Shown here: positions 12,304-21,281 of the stretch, piece after piece
How the letters are laid out: each line of letters begins with the position of its first letter
Position numbering within the stretch: position 1 is the stretch's first letter
From: a virus
Direction: 5' to 3' (one strand)
Length of the DNA stretch: 40,556 nucleotides
IMG/VR virus record: IMGVR_UViG_3300018080_000307
Location: 1-40,556 of that record
Program-made: the position numbers and the translations under genes
The notes under the pieces: generated by a model
Told to the model about the DNA's origin: nothing
Seen by the model: the letters and a program-made list of their open reading frames with translations, nothing else
Databases searched by the model: none

Positions 12304-14322
12304 CTAATATGCTATTACTCTGTCAGAATCGTCTATTGCATCGGTTTCAACCCGATAATAAGAATTTGTGTCGGACAATACCGTGAACCAGGTTACGTCT
12401 ATGATTCTTGATGTGTCCTTCCACAACACACCATTGATGTGATAATCTTCTTTTGAAATCCCAGCTACCAACTCCGAAAGCGTTATCCTGTCTCCTGGTT
12501 CTCCCTGGCAGGCGGCTTTCATCAGGGCGTCGTTGCGGTTTGCTGTAAACTTCACTCTCTTTACTCTGGAACGTCTGGCTTTGTGGTCTGCTAATACAGC
12601 ATCTGCAAAGTCCTGGCCTTCGAGGGGGTTGTCCTGGTAAATCAGTTTCAGGTTCAGATTTCTGTCGCCGTAGCTAGCTATGCTGTCGCTGTCGATTGCC
12701 TCTGCGATGGCGGGCTGGTAGACGTATACGGGAGATCCCTTGGCTTCAAGCCTATTTAGAATGTCACCTGTTGGTCCTGTATTTTCTATAACGAATTTAA
12801 CTGAGTTACCTCCAAAAGTCGCACTTGAAAATACAAGGTTGTCATTTTTGCACCCATTAGCACCGAATTCAAATGAGAGGTTGGAATCTTGTATCAGATA
12901 AAAATCATCAAAATATATGATATTACTGTCAAAGTCAGATGATGCGCTTGCCGAATAAGGAATTATGCTTATTGCAGCACAATCAGAGGCGGTTAATAAT
13001 GCGCTGCCTGCTCTTCTGTTCCAACTACCAGATGAGGGCGTAAATGTTTCTATAGTATCATTTTGAATCCAGTCGCCGTTAGAATCCCATTCCACTATCA
13101 AAGTGCTGATATTCGTCGGCCATGCGTCTGGTAGATAATAATAGTATTGCCATCTAACTAAATCATCTTTTCTATAATCACCAACAAAATTTGGATTTCC
13201 GGGGCGGATATAGGGTTGTATTGTTCCTGTATGTGTAGTAAATTTCACTGAATAATTACCGTTGTGTGCCTGATCGGATGATTGAACAATAGCACCCTGT
13301 AATGGAACCCAATAGGCTATCCCATCCTCAAAATCGTAATTCATTAAATCGTTTTGACCTTCGGGTTCTTGAAAACCTGCCCCTGCTATTCTGGTATCGC
13401 GGTTATTCGGATCTGTGTATTTGCCAAATATTGTTTTCTGATCGCTTGCTCCGATAAAACCATCTCCTTGAAGCTCCCAAAGGATAACGGTTTGGTCTGT
13501 ATCCACTGCTCTTGGGTAGGTTGTCGCCCTGACGGTATTGAACACGTCGTTTTCCGTTGCCAGGATTACGATATCTTCATAGTCATCTGAATCCCCATCG
13601 TTATCCATAGTGAGAAGAACATCCGTATCCTGGTTCCAGGCATGGCGTTTCCACCATCTGAGAACCCCGCCGGTATCCGAGTCTCCTATCTGAGCGCATC
13701 TACCGAACTCCGACATGGTGATGTTTTTCAATACCTGCTGGGCTGTTGTGTGCCTATCTCTAATCTCATCAAAACAATATTCAAAGTTTGAAATGCCTGA
13801 ATCGTATTGTGTGGCTGTTGGCTGTTGCGTTACACCTGTCAATAGCGTGGTAACGAGCTGGTCACCTGATTTGCTTTCCTGTACTCCTAAGCCTTCGGGC
13901 TTTATTCGGGTTGCATCATTTATCCAGTCAACGGCGGACACCTTCACGGTACGCGGTCCGCTTTCTCCGTGTTCTGGTACGATTTCGTTTACACGCCCAC
14001 ACCATTTGTAATAGGTGTCACTGTCATACAGGATGGAGTAGCGAATGTTTACGCCTTCCTGCCAGCCTGTCTGCACATCCGAGGAACCTGGCGAGTAGTA
14101 CCCTATCAGCCCTCCGCTGTTACCGGTGGAGTTATCCAGCGTGAACTTGAGATGCCCGCCCTGTGCTGTTCTCTGGTCTGGTCTATCGCTTCGGTTGCCA
14201 TAGAACAACTCAAGGGGCGGGTCAGCCATTACGTCAGGGTAGATGTCTGTCCAGGACGTATCAGCGGAAATCTGGACTTCTAGTTTGATTGCATCCGTGG
14301 CGGGGTATACTGGCTCGCTCAT
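12304..14322 (-). CDS. Tail-tip/baseplate hub-like protein with a carbohydrate-binding-like insertion
   Basis: 672 residues directly downstream of the tape measure, where distal tail and hub proteins lie. The N terminus (IKLEVQISADTSWTDIYPD, RSDRPDQRTAQGG) and the part up to about 310 (RVNEIV, QQVLKNITMSEFGRCAQ) resemble tail hub proteins. Residues about 325-480 look like a beta-sandwich carbohydrate-binding insertion: LMNYDFEDGIAYWVPL, AHNGNYSVKF and FDSNIIYFDDFYLIQD, a pattern seen in CBM4/9-like modules. The C terminus (GEPGDRITLSE, YHINGVLWKD) returns to a hub-like fold. It shares one base with the tape measure stop. Confidence 0.72.
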   Translation of the reverse strand: MSEPVYPATDAIKLEVQISADTSWTDIYPDVMADPPLELFYGNRSDRPDQRTAQGGHLKFTLDNSTGNSGGLIGYYSPGSSDVQTGWQEGVNIRYSILYDSDTYYKWCGRVNEIVPEHGESGPRTVKVSAVDWINDATRIKPEGLGVQESKSGDQLVTTLLTGVTQQPTATQYDSGISNFEYCFDEIRDRHTTAQQVLKNITMSEFGRCAQIGDSDTGGVLRWWKRHAWNQDTDVLLTMDNDGDSDDYEDIVILATENDVFNTVRATTYPRAVDTDQTVILWELQGDGFIGASDQKTIFGKYTDPNNRDTRIAGAGFQEPEGQNDLMNYDFEDGIAYWVPLQGAIVQSSDQAHNGNYSVKFTTHTGTIQPYIRPGNPNFVGDYRKDDLVRWQYYYYLPDAWPTNISTLIVEWDSNGDWIQNDTIETFTPSSGSWNRRAGSALLTASDCAAISIIPYSASASSDFDSNIIYFDDFYLIQDSNLSFEFGANGCKNDNLVFSSATFGGNSVKFVIENTGPTGDILNRLEAKGSPVYVYQPAIAEAIDSDSIASYGDRNLNLKLIYQDNPLEGQDFADAVLADHKARRSRVKRVKFTANRNDALMKAACQGEPGDRITLSELVAGISKEDYHINGVLWKDTSRIIDVTWFTVLSDTNSYYRVETDAIDDSDRVIAY

Positions 14323-16220
14323 TAGAAACCGCTCGTGTCCCTGCTTTCTCTCATTATCTGTTCCATGTCATCGCGGTTAGGTAGATTACCCAGGGTATTT
14401 AATATGCTGTTCAAAATAATATTTGTTTCCCTCACCTGCTTTGTTTGCGTCATCATACCGGCACCCATAACCCGCGTTTGCGCTGACAGGTTGGGGGCAA
14501 TCTGCGTCATGGCTTTTTCCGTGGCAACTTCCGTGGCTTCCTGCGTAATGTCATCTATGACTTCCACAATAGGAGCCGTGGTAATGGTCGGGGCTGTGGT
14601 AATGGTCGGACTTGGCTGTTGTATGCCCACTGGGGGCGGGGCTATGGAACCTCCTGGTATGTAGGGCGACCAGCGTTCGTCATCCCCCAGGTCACCGCCG
14701 GCGTAGAAGCCTTTTCTGGGCTTCAAGCCTAGCTGCATCAGTTTCTTGGATATGCCATGTGGAATTACCACGTTGCCGATTACGAGTTCATAACCCTGTT
14801 CACCTACCAGGTTGAAACCGGAGAGGGGGCCGCCTTTGGCCCTGACATCCATTCTTTCTGTCTGACGTTCCATGAATGACTTGATGCGTTCACTGGTAAT
14901 CTGGGCTTCGTAGCCACCGATACCACCAGTTTCTAGGGCGGCTAATCGTGCCTTTGCAGTGTCGACGGAGATTATCCCTCCTAATACAGCGCTTGTGATT
15001 CGATTTATGGCTTCAATAATTTTTGGGCCATCTGTTAGTAACCAGTCCAAGAATCTTTTTAGCTCATCTATTGCGTCATCCACGTTGATGTTCATTGAGC
15101 TTAGGGAAATTCCCATATCTTGAAACGATCTTACAACGGGTTGCATGGTAGGTCTTACGTGTCTCAATGGGCGGAGGTATTCTTCTGTAGTAGGACCCAG
15201 TTTACTTGTACTCAGATCCACCTTATCCATTTCCGCCGCATACTCATTCATAATTTGTGTCGACAGATCAACTACACGATTGATTTCGTCTTGCGCCTTT
15301 AGCCAATCCCTGAGCTCATCAACATTCTTCGCAATTACTTGTCCTTCATAAACAAAGTCATCTAAGAATAGCTTTTTCCTGATACTGTATTCTTCCTCGG
15401 CTCTCGAAATCATGGTTTGAGTATCGAGATATTCGTTTAGAGTATCAATAACACCAGGTAATTCGCGCGCTAGGCGCTTTTTGAATGTATCAACATAATC
15501 AGTGAGTTTTGCGATTACCTGCTCGTAACTTGTGGCAATATCAGCTACTAACTCCCCGTGTTCATCCAAAAGGGGTTCGGCGGATTTGAAGGCGCTATTC
15601 AAAAGTATTTGTTTCTTCTCGGCATCCGTTAACTGGTCAGTAGTTTTTCCTACGCTTTCGGCATACTCATCGAAAATCTTGCCGCCTCTTGTCATAATGC
15701 CCAGGTTGTCCAAGATAAGTGGCGACATGCGCCCGATACCGGTAACGATGTCAGTCATAGCATCGACGGGGCCGCGTCCCATGGCTTGGCCCAAGGCGAT
15801 GGATGCAGTTGCTAGTCGGTCAAATTGTTCGGGGGTTTGTGCAACTCCAAGTTGCATAGCCTTCGCCGCAAGCCCCATAGCATCGGCTTGGGTTATCGTA
15901 TTGTTGGATGCCTCTTTGATGGACGTTACGATAGAGCTCATAGATTGCCCATAGGACTTAGCAAGCCTATTGCCAGCCTGCTCAAGCCTAAGCAGTTGAG
16001 CACCTTCATAACCAAAGTCAAAGGTTTTCTTGGCAGCCAAAACAGCGGCCCCTATAGCAGCGGCAGCCGCTACAACTTTCCGTGATGTCGTCGTAAATTC
16101 ATCCCTGACACTCTTGGACTTTTTACCCATGCTGTCAAGGTTTTTGCCAACTTCCTTGAAGGTTTTCTTAGTCTTGTCTTTACCGACAAGTATGATTTCT
16201 AGTTCCGAACGTTCAGCCAT
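14322..16220 (-). CDS. Tail tape measure protein
   Basis: 632 residues: an N-terminal helical region (LEIILVGKDKTKKTFKEVGK), a hydrophobic segment (VVAAAAAIGAAVLAAKKTF) near 50-68, then the typical TMP_2 stretch (QADAMGLAAKAMQLGVAQTP, QAMGRGPVDAMTDIVTGI, LDNLGI) and long helices. It sets tail length, and this size implies a tail of roughly 90-100 nm at the usual 1.5 A per residue. It lies straight after the chaperone frameshift gene (8-bp overlap), as in lambda. The C-terminal third is Pro/Thr-rich with a repeated TITTAP motif (PTITTAPTITTAP). Confidence 0.9.
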   Translation of the reverse strand: MAERSELEIILVGKDKTKKTFKEVGKNLDSMGKKSKSVRDEFTTTSRKVVAAAAAIGAAVLAAKKTFDFGYEGAQLLRLEQAGNRLAKSYGQSMSSIVTSIKEASNNTITQADAMGLAAKAMQLGVAQTPEQFDRLATASIALGQAMGRGPVDAMTDIVTGIGRMSPLILDNLGIMTRGGKIFDEYAESVGKTTDQLTDAEKKQILLNSAFKSAEPLLDEHGELVADIATSYEQVIAKLTDYVDTFKKRLARELPGVIDTLNEYLDTQTMISRAEEEYSIRKKLFLDDFVYEGQVIAKNVDELRDWLKAQDEINRVVDLSTQIMNEYAAEMDKVDLSTSKLGPTTEEYLRPLRHVRPTMQPVVRSFQDMGISLSSMNINVDDAIDELKRFLDWLLTDGPKIIEAINRITSAVLGGIISVDTAKARLAALETGGIGGYEAQITSERIKSFMERQTERMDVRAKGGPLSGFNLVGEQGYELVIGNVVIPHGISKKLMQLGLKPRKGFYAGGDLGDDERWSPYIPGGSIAPPPVGIQQPSPTITTAPTITTAPIVEVIDDITQEATEVATEKAMTQIAPNLSAQTRVMGAGMMTQTKQVRETNIILNSILNTLGNLPNRDDMEQIMRESRDTSGF

Positions 16221-16682
16221 CCTTTGCCCTTCGTTCCGCTTCTAATTTGTTAGCGGTTTTCCATATCACGTAGTTTCTGTACCAACGTGCGGTACATTCT
16301 TCCTCCACCTCCCATGGAGGGATGTTCCATTCGTCAGCCATCTGTAAAACAAGAACCCAGTAAGGTGGTTTAGCAGAGGGGGATTTCCCGCTTAGCCATC
16401 TTCTGAGTTCTCCGGTAATTTTGGGTCAGTCTCCAGGTTTACTGACATCTGCTTGAACAGGTTAGCCAGTTCTTTAGCCGTCAGTTCCATAAGCAGGTCG
16501 TAAGCCTCTTCCCTGTCCTCTGGTTCGATAACAAGTGACAAAAGCCAGTCATAGGCTTTATCTATGTCCTTGACTTTAAATTCACTTGGATTTTGTAAGA
16601 CTTCGTTGAATAGGGCGCTATTGCGAATATACTTCAATACGCCCTTCTCGTTTTCTTCGGGGTATTTGATTTTAAGTTTCAT
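16213..16682 (-). CDS. Tail assembly chaperone, long form made by -1 frameshift (G-T type)
   Basis: The short chaperone frame meets the slippery heptamer C CCA AAA (16419..16425) seven codons before its stop. A -1 shift there opens a frame that continues without stop for 68 codons, ending TGA at 16213-16215. The total span of 470 nt equals 157 codons after one backward step. The extension reads ITGELRRWLSGKSPSAKPPY, then WVLVLQMADEWNIPPWEVEE, typical of the T part of lambda gpGT. It overlaps the tape measure start by eight bases, as in other siphoviruses. The long form is expected at low level and binds the tape measure during tail assembly. Confidence 0.82.
16392..16682 (-). CDS. Tail assembly chaperone, short form (G type)
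   Basis: 96 residues, acidic and helical (IDKAYDWLLSLVIEPEDREE, AYDLLMELTAKELANLFKQM), placed between tail tube and tape measure where the lambda G gene lies. AAGGAGGG stands before the ATG. It is translated in excess over the frame-shifted long form described at 16213..16682. Its ending, ETDPKLPENSEDG, contains the slippery site. Confidence 0.85.
   Translation of the reverse strand: MKLKIKYPEENEKGVLKYIRNSALFNEVLQNPSEFKVKDIDKAYDWLLSLVIEPEDREEAYDLLMELTAKELANLFKQMSVNLETDPKLPENSEDG
16419..16425 (-). promoter_or_regulatory. Slippery heptamer CCCAAAA for programmed -1 frameshift
   Basis: On the minus strand the codons GAC CCA AAA TTA give X XXY YYZ (C CCA AAA). Both tRNAs re-pair in the -1 frame (CCC, AAA). 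The frame entered is open and encodes a recognisable T-type extension. Confidence 0.8.
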
Positions 16683-16698
16683 GAAGGGAAAACCCTCC

Positions 16699-17727
16699 TT
16701 ATGTTAGTGATGGAACATGATTAAACAGTGTTACGCCTAACCAATCTGACGTCCCCGACGTTTTTTGGCCGGTTAGTGTGAAGTCTGCGGTCATTACTCC
16801 ATCAACATCCGTGTAAAGGTCAGGAGCATCCACAACCACACCACAAAAATCAATTTGTATGTAATCGCTATCACTCAGGAACTTCATTCGGACATTCTTT
16901 TCAACGCCTTTGTCCGTAGCGGAGATAATTGCGTCCAGGTAAGGCTCGGACACTGATGTTAGCTCCAGAACCAGGTTTAACGTTCCACTAAACGGATTAT
17001 CTTTGTATCCTTTGGGTGCAAAGTCCCCCATGTGCCTGTCGATCTCACGACCGTTGTCAAGGCTTAGATTGAAGCTGAACATAATGTCAGACGTTTTGGT
17101 ATTTCCGATTCCATCTGAGCCAGGATCAATGTAGAGCAGGTTAAGATGTCCACCTAGCACATAGTCGACATCTGTATCGGCTACATTTGCGAAGGTATCC
17201 GTAGAGACCTGTTTCCCAATGTAGTTAGCACGGTAGGTTAGGGGGGATCCTATCTCGCCTGTAAGTTCAAGCCCCTTCATTGTTGCGCCTGCTAAGTTGA
17301 TTACGTTGATCACATCAGAACTAACGCCTACGTCACCATGTACGATGGTTTGTACTCTGGTATCCTTGACATCAGAGGCGTGGGTGGGGGAGTAGTAAAC
17401 GCGGGTTGCGTCACCTGATGCGTCCGTGGTCATTCCAACATCAGAGTCGGTATGCCAGAAAAACGCATCAAAGACGTAGGGGCTTTGCTCGTAACTCATC
17501 CAGCCTTCTACAGTAGCCTCGCCACCAACCTGGCGCACAAGGCTTTCGCGGCTGGGGTTGTAGTCTCCACGCATATCCTTGATTTGTTCCACGGTGACCA
17601 GGGGGGTGATGCTGACATCGGTCACGCCCATCATTTTCTGGGTGGGAGCAACAGCCGTGCCCCAGGCATTGGTAGCCTCTTTGCCTACTTCAATTTTCTT
17701 ATTAATCGTTAAATGTTTAGTTGCCAT
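16699..17727 (-). CDS. Major tail tube protein
   Basis: 342 residues starting MATKHLTINKKIEVGKEATN. The ATG at 17725-17727 is chosen for AAGGAG seven bases upstream. The family pattern of phage tail tube proteins is seen: KMMGVTDVSITPLVTVEQ, EGWMSYEQSPYVFDAFFW, VIHVINLAG-like strand at about 135, GLELTGEIGSPLTYRANYIG, FSGTLNLVLEL and VDGVMTADFTLTGQ. It lies between the connector genes and tail chaperones in classic siphovirus order. It should form the stacked rings of the tail tube. Confidence 0.8.
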   Translation of the reverse strand: MATKHLTINKKIEVGKEATNAWGTAVAPTQKMMGVTDVSITPLVTVEQIKDMRGDYNPSRESLVRQVGGEATVEGWMSYEQSPYVFDAFFWHTDSDVGMTTDASGDATRVYYSPTHASDVKDTRVQTIVHGDVGVSSDVINVINLAGATMKGLELTGEIGSPLTYRANYIGKQVSTDTFANVADTDVDYVLGGHLNLLYIDPGSDGIGNTKTSDIMFSFNLSLDNGREIDRHMGDFAPKGYKDNPFSGTLNLVLELTSVSEPYLDAIISATDKGVEKNVRMKFLSDSDYIQIDFCGVVVDAPDLYTDVDGVMTADFTLTGQKTSGTSDWLGVTLFNHVPSLT

Positions 17728-17737
17728 AAGTATCTCC

Positions 17738-18202
17738 TTAGATATACTCAATTACTGTTATTACAGCTTCCACACCGTAATAAGGATCGCTTTCATCTGT
17801 GGGAAATCTAAATACCCCACGATTCATGTACATTTCTTCTATATAACTTTGACTTGTCGGGGTTTTGTCTGCTTGTATGGCTTCCAGATAATCGACCTGG
17901 TAGTTGATCATTTGGGGCAGAGAGTTACGCATACTTCCACCATGTGCGGTGGGGCGGATTAGCAGCAAATCGCTAATCTTCCACGTAACCTCCATATTCT
18001 CGCCCATTTCAACAAACGTCGCACTTTCAAGCCCTGATTCCGGTGAGATGACAGATAAGACACGCACAGGACATGAGTTAGCTATTTCGCCATCGAACTT
18101 ACCTACATCGTTCAAGTCCCATACTTTAGGTAGGATATCGCTGTCGTAGTAAACCTCACGTGAGGCTATGTTCGAGTAGATGCTAGTTATCTTGGATGCC
18201 AT
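17738..18202 (-). CDS. Tail terminator / head-tail joining-like protein (154 aa)
   Basis: Position between the connector and the tail tube gene fits a tail terminator or tail completion protein. The sequence has KITSIYSNIASREV at the start, a mid-part with ENMEVTWKISDLLLIRPTA and a C-terminal strand AVITVIEYI. No specific family motif is certain. It overlaps the connector gene by one base (TAATG). Confidence 0.6.
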   Translation of the reverse strand: MASKITSIYSNIASREVYYDSDILPKVWDLNDVGKFDGEIANSCPVRVLSVISPESGLESATFVEMGENMEVTWKISDLLLIRPTAHGGSMRNSLPQMINYQVDYLEAIQADKTPTSQSYIEEMYMNRGVFRFPTDESDPYYGVEAVITVIEYI

Positions 18203-18804
18203 TATGCGCTTCCTATGTCACGGCGCCTGTAAACTGCCAGTATCCTGGCCACATCAGCCGGTATCGTTGTCGGCATGATGGTTATTCCTTGGCCAGTAAG
18301 CAAAGGTCGGTCCAGGTCTACGTCTGAATTACGTTGCTTGTACAGCCATAGGGTCAATCGTTCGCAAGCCCATTTGATGTCGCTGGGTGCTGCGGACGAA
18401 TAGCCCCAATGTCCATCAACTACGATGGCATTTTCGGCGTCGGTGTCATAGCTCCAGTCGTCGCTATCTCCGGCAGAATCCAGGATGGTGATGGCATAGT
18501 AGGGTTTGTCGGTGCGTGGACTGGTAACATAACCGTCGCTATCTATCGCCGTTCCTTCGACTTTGATGGAGTTTATGGTGTTCAGTTCTTTGTCCAGCCA
18601 TAGAGTTTCATCTTCAACGTCAAGGTTAGCGTCATACGTGCGCGTGGCTTCGGTTGTACTTGAGCATTCGAAAGTTCTGTTTGTGTAGGTGTCGATCATG
18701 GTTTGTGCCATGGGAATGATTTTCCCAATTAGCACATCATCCGTGGTGTCAGAATCAGTGAACCCACCAAAGGCTTTTACGTCACTTGTTACGGTATAGG
18801 CCAT
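18202..18804 (-). CDS. Head-tail connector (gp6/gp15-like)
   Basis: 200 residues. Begins TVTSDVKAFGGFTDSDTTDD, then IIPMAQTMIDTYTNRTF, WLDKELNTINSIKVEGTAID and WACERLTLWLYKQR, the standard pattern of phage gp6-like connectors that plug below the portal. A strong hairpin (18821..18844) lies between this gene and the gene upstream of it, so its level may be set lower than that of the capsid genes. The Shine-Dalgarno is AGGAG. Confidence 0.75.
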   Translation of the reverse strand: MAYTVTSDVKAFGGFTDSDTTDDVLIGKIIPMAQTMIDTYTNRTFECSSTTEATRTYDANLDVEDETLWLDKELNTINSIKVEGTAIDSDGYVTSPRTDKPYYAITILDSAGDSDDWSYDTDAENAIVVDGHWGYSSAAPSDIKWACERLTLWLYKQRNSDVDLDRPLLTGQGITIMPTTIPADVARILAVYRRRDIGSA

Positions 18805-18820
18805 GTATTACTCCTAAAGT

Positions 18821-18844
18821 GGAGGGGGGTAACGACCCCCCTCC
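18821..18844. other. Perfect 10-bp hairpin between head and connector genes
   Basis: GGAGGGGGGT-AACG-ACCCCCCTCC, ten G/C-rich pairs with a four-base loop, in a 56-bp gap of the leftward late operon. On the minus-strand transcript it is not followed by a U-run, so it is not a standard terminator; a partial terminator, RNA-stability or processing element is more likely. On the plus strand a T-rich stretch follows after about 11 bases. Confidence 0.7.
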
Positions 18845-18860
18845 TATTCAATTGTTGTTT

Positions 18861-19346
18861 TTACGTATCGGGATTACCGTAGGCATAAACCACAGCGTTC
18901 TCGTTCGTAGACGGTAGTTGCATAGTTCCTGGGACAGGAATAGCGCATAGCGCCATGTCGATTGCGTCCGTCAGGACAACCGAGGCGAATAGAGCACTAC
19001 CCGACTCCGTAAGTCCTTTCCGGCCTATATCCAACTCCATCAAGTAGATTTCGTTTACGCCTGCGGATGTAACCGCCACGAAAACGGCATCTGTGGAGTG
19101 CCAGGTTCCTGATGTGGTGTTAGCATTACTGCCCTCAGTGTCACAGGAATAGTTGATTGAGACGGCGACGGAAGAACAGGTGTCAGCGTCTCCTATCTGC
19201 AACAGGAACAGGACAGAACTTAGTCCATCGATAACAACGCTGGCGTCGTTATCGGAGCAATCGATTGTGCCGCTTGTATACGCATCAGGTTCGATAAGCA
19301 TTACGGGCTCGCCAATATGTTCGTAAAGTGGTAGCATCTTAGGCAT
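18861..19346 (-). CDS. Head protein of unknown role (possible decoration protein)
   Basis: 161 residues, Ser/Thr/Ala-rich beta strands with little charge (SVVIDGLSSVLFLLQIGDAD, GVNEIYLMELDIGRKGL), placed directly downstream of the major capsid gene. Small head-decoration or head-stabilising proteins are often found here. No named family is certain. AAGGAGG precedes the ATG. Confidence 0.6.
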   Translation of the reverse strand: MPKMLPLYEHIGEPVMLIEPDAYTSGTIDCSDNDASVVIDGLSSVLFLLQIGDADTCSSVAVSINYSCDTEGSNANTTSGTWHSTDAVFVAVTSAGVNEIYLMELDIGRKGLTESGSALFASVVLTDAIDMALCAIPVPGTMQLPSTNENAVVYAYGNPDT

Positions 19347-19356
19347 GTTTTCCTCC

Positions 19357-20592
19357 TTACGCCTGCACCCCGCCTACCCAAGATTCCTCGACAAGTACTT
19401 TCCCACCCTGTCTAAAGGATGAGAAGAAACCTACTTGCCCGGATGCCTGGTATAGGTACGGGTTGCGTTTAATTGCTAAGCCCTTGCGTTCGACTAACGC
19501 ATAGAAGTACGGATTACCGAACATCAAAGTACATTTACTGGTGGCGATGGCATCAATGTCGTCTTGGACAAAGAACTTCTTGCCATACAGCCAGCCCATA
19601 TGCGCACCGTCGCCCGTATTGAAGCGAAGATTATCAGCCGAGCCAAAGGCCCAGTTATTTGCGTCGTTGAGCGTTGCGATATGATGCCATGTCAGGTTAT
19701 CAGCTAACCAGCAAGATCCAGGCAGGTAGCCGCTTTTGAGTTTAGACATCAACTCATGGGGTTCCTGTCGTTCAATACTATTAGCAGAGTCAAACGTCAG
19801 CGCATCCGTGTCGCCACCGACGAAGATACCTTCGTGCTGGTTTGTGCCAGTACCGATGGCAACGTAGTAAGCCTCAGTCTGCGCCCATGCTCGGGAAACA
19901 GCGTCAGCATACCAGCCCATCAGGTCCGTGGCGTCATCTTCCAAGAGTTCCTCAGAAATCTTGGTTAGCTTCGTCCATTTATGCACGGTTACCAGGTTCT
20001 CGGCAAAGCTGGGGTCATTGGTTGAGTAGGATGCTTCTTCCGCCGTTCGGGAGAACTTGGTTAGTGACGTATCTTCGGCAGGAATTTCGATGCTGTCACG
20101 TGAGGTATTAATCACACGAACAGGCATCTGCCGCACAAAGCTATAGTTATCTCGTTTCGCTACGATCTCAGCAACGAAATCAATAGGAACAAGGTAACCG
20201 CCTTCTGTGGCGTCGCCTTCCTGTAGTGCTTTGCGCTGATCTTCGGTCAGCACCTGGTCGTAGCGTGGCCCCCATGTGGCGTACTTAGCGGGTACCAATG
20301 ACTTGGCCGCACCATAGTCGCCTGTCCGTAACCAGTGATCAAAGTCGTGTCTGAGCGATTCTACGCCCATTCCAGGCTTCGATTTCTCGATGACGGTTGC
20401 AGAGCCTTTGGCTTCCTTCCAGGCTTTCTTTTCTTCTTCGAGCTCAGCCCGAACCTTGGATTCGATTTCCTCGGTTAGTTTTTCGAGCTTCGCTTTTTCT
20501 TCCTCTTCCTTCCTGCGCGCAGTTTCCTGTCTCTCTTCATAGAGAGCAATAGCCTTAGCAACTTGAAGTTCGAGGTCAGTGTTCTCTTCCAT
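19357..20592 (-). CDS. Major capsid protein, HK97 fold, with N-terminal delta/scaffold domain
   Basis: 411 residues. The ATG at 20590-20592 has GGAGG five bases upstream. The first 75 residues are a charged coiled coil (EERQETARRKEEEEKAK, ESKVRAELEEEKKAW), like the delta domain that acts as built-in scaffold and is removed by the prohead protease. The HK97 core follows: GDATEGGYLVPIDFVAEIVA, VRQMPVRVINTSRDSIEIPA, KISEELLEDDATDLMGWYAD, GTGTNQHEGIF and KKFFVQDDIDAIA. It sits right after the protease gene. It should build the icosahedral shell. Confidence 0.92.
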   Translation of the reverse strand: MEENTDLELQVAKAIALYEERQETARRKEEEEKAKLEKLTEEIESKVRAELEEEKKAWKEAKGSATVIEKSKPGMGVESLRHDFDHWLRTGDYGAAKSLVPAKYATWGPRYDQVLTEDQRKALQEGDATEGGYLVPIDFVAEIVAKRDNYSFVRQMPVRVINTSRDSIEIPAEDTSLTKFSRTAEEASYSTNDPSFAENLVTVHKWTKLTKISEELLEDDATDLMGWYADAVSRAWAQTEAYYVAIGTGTNQHEGIFVGGDTDALTFDSANSIERQEPHELMSKLKSGYLPGSCWLADNLTWHHIATLNDANNWAFGSADNLRFNTGDGAHMGWLYGKKFFVQDDIDAIATSKCTLMFGNPYFYALVERKGLAIKRNPYLYQASGQVGFFSSFRQGGKVLVEESWVGGVQA

Positions 20593-20624
20593 TCTTTCCT
20601 CCATGTTGTCCATTACTACCGGAA

Positions 20625-21281
20625 TTACTTGGTAAATTTTTCCAGGTAGTAAAGGAATTTGAATTCATCAAAGGTTCTTTTTGTTTCGCTTTCCTCTTCT
20701 TGCACTACATTCACCTTTAGCTCCTCGCTCTCTATGAATGTCTCTGGCATTTCAAGTTCAGCTTCCACGTAAATTGATTTCAGGGCGACGGTAGCCATGT
20801 CATTGGCCGGTAGTCGACCCTGCCCTTGATCGATTAATGTAAGTTCTCCAATAGGCCAGGTGAGTATTTCCCTGTCAGGAGAACGTCGTACCAAATAGTT
20901 AATACTTCCTGTACTTGCGCGGGCGAGGCCACCAATGGCAGCTTTCCATACTCGCTCGGCAAGTTTCTTTGTCTTGTCTAAAATCACTTCAAACCACAAG
21001 CCCTTTTCGTCCTTCTTGGTAACCTTTGCCCTCCCGATAATCTGGGGGCGATCATCCGGCCCACCATCGGGGCGATCGCCGTGGTAGTAAAGGACTGGGC
21101 GTTCGTCGCCTTCTTTCACCATGAAATCGGTCTTGGGGCTGAAATAGTCACCCTGTCGGTCTTTGTTTTCGGGGGAACCGAATGGCGCCCCCAGGACATC
21201 AAGGATCCATTCGTCGTCGGATTTCCTGGCTTCGAGGTCGTACCATTCACCGCGTATAATTTTCGTTTTATCTTTTGGCAT
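20625..21281 (-). CDS. Prohead protease (HK97 family)
   Basis: 218 residues upstream of the capsid gene, the standard place. It has the expected N-terminal LDVLGAPFGSPENKDRQGD and FSPKTDFMV, then RPVLYYHGDRP in the position of the catalytic-His segment, and GGLARASTGSINYLVRRSP, in which STGS would carry the catalytic Ser, then WPIGELTLIDQGQG. It is expected to cut the capsid N terminus during maturation. GGAGG is eight bases before the ATG. The C-terminal 50 residues are acidic and may be self-removed. Confidence 0.82.
   Translation of the reverse strand: MPKDKTKIIRGEWYDLEARKSDDEWILDVLGAPFGSPENKDRQGDYFSPKTDFMVKEGDERPVLYYHGDRPDGGPDDRPQIIGRAKVTKKDEKGLWFEVILDKTKKLAERVWKAAIGGLARASTGSINYLVRRSPDREILTWPIGELTLIDQGQGRLPANDMATVALKSIYVEAELEMPETFIESEELKVNVVQEEESETKRTFDEFKFLYYLEKFTK

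Noticed and set aside
15532-15954. 140-codon plus-strand ORF opposite the tape measure
   Set aside because: Antisense shadow of the Ala-rich tape measure sequence without its own signals.
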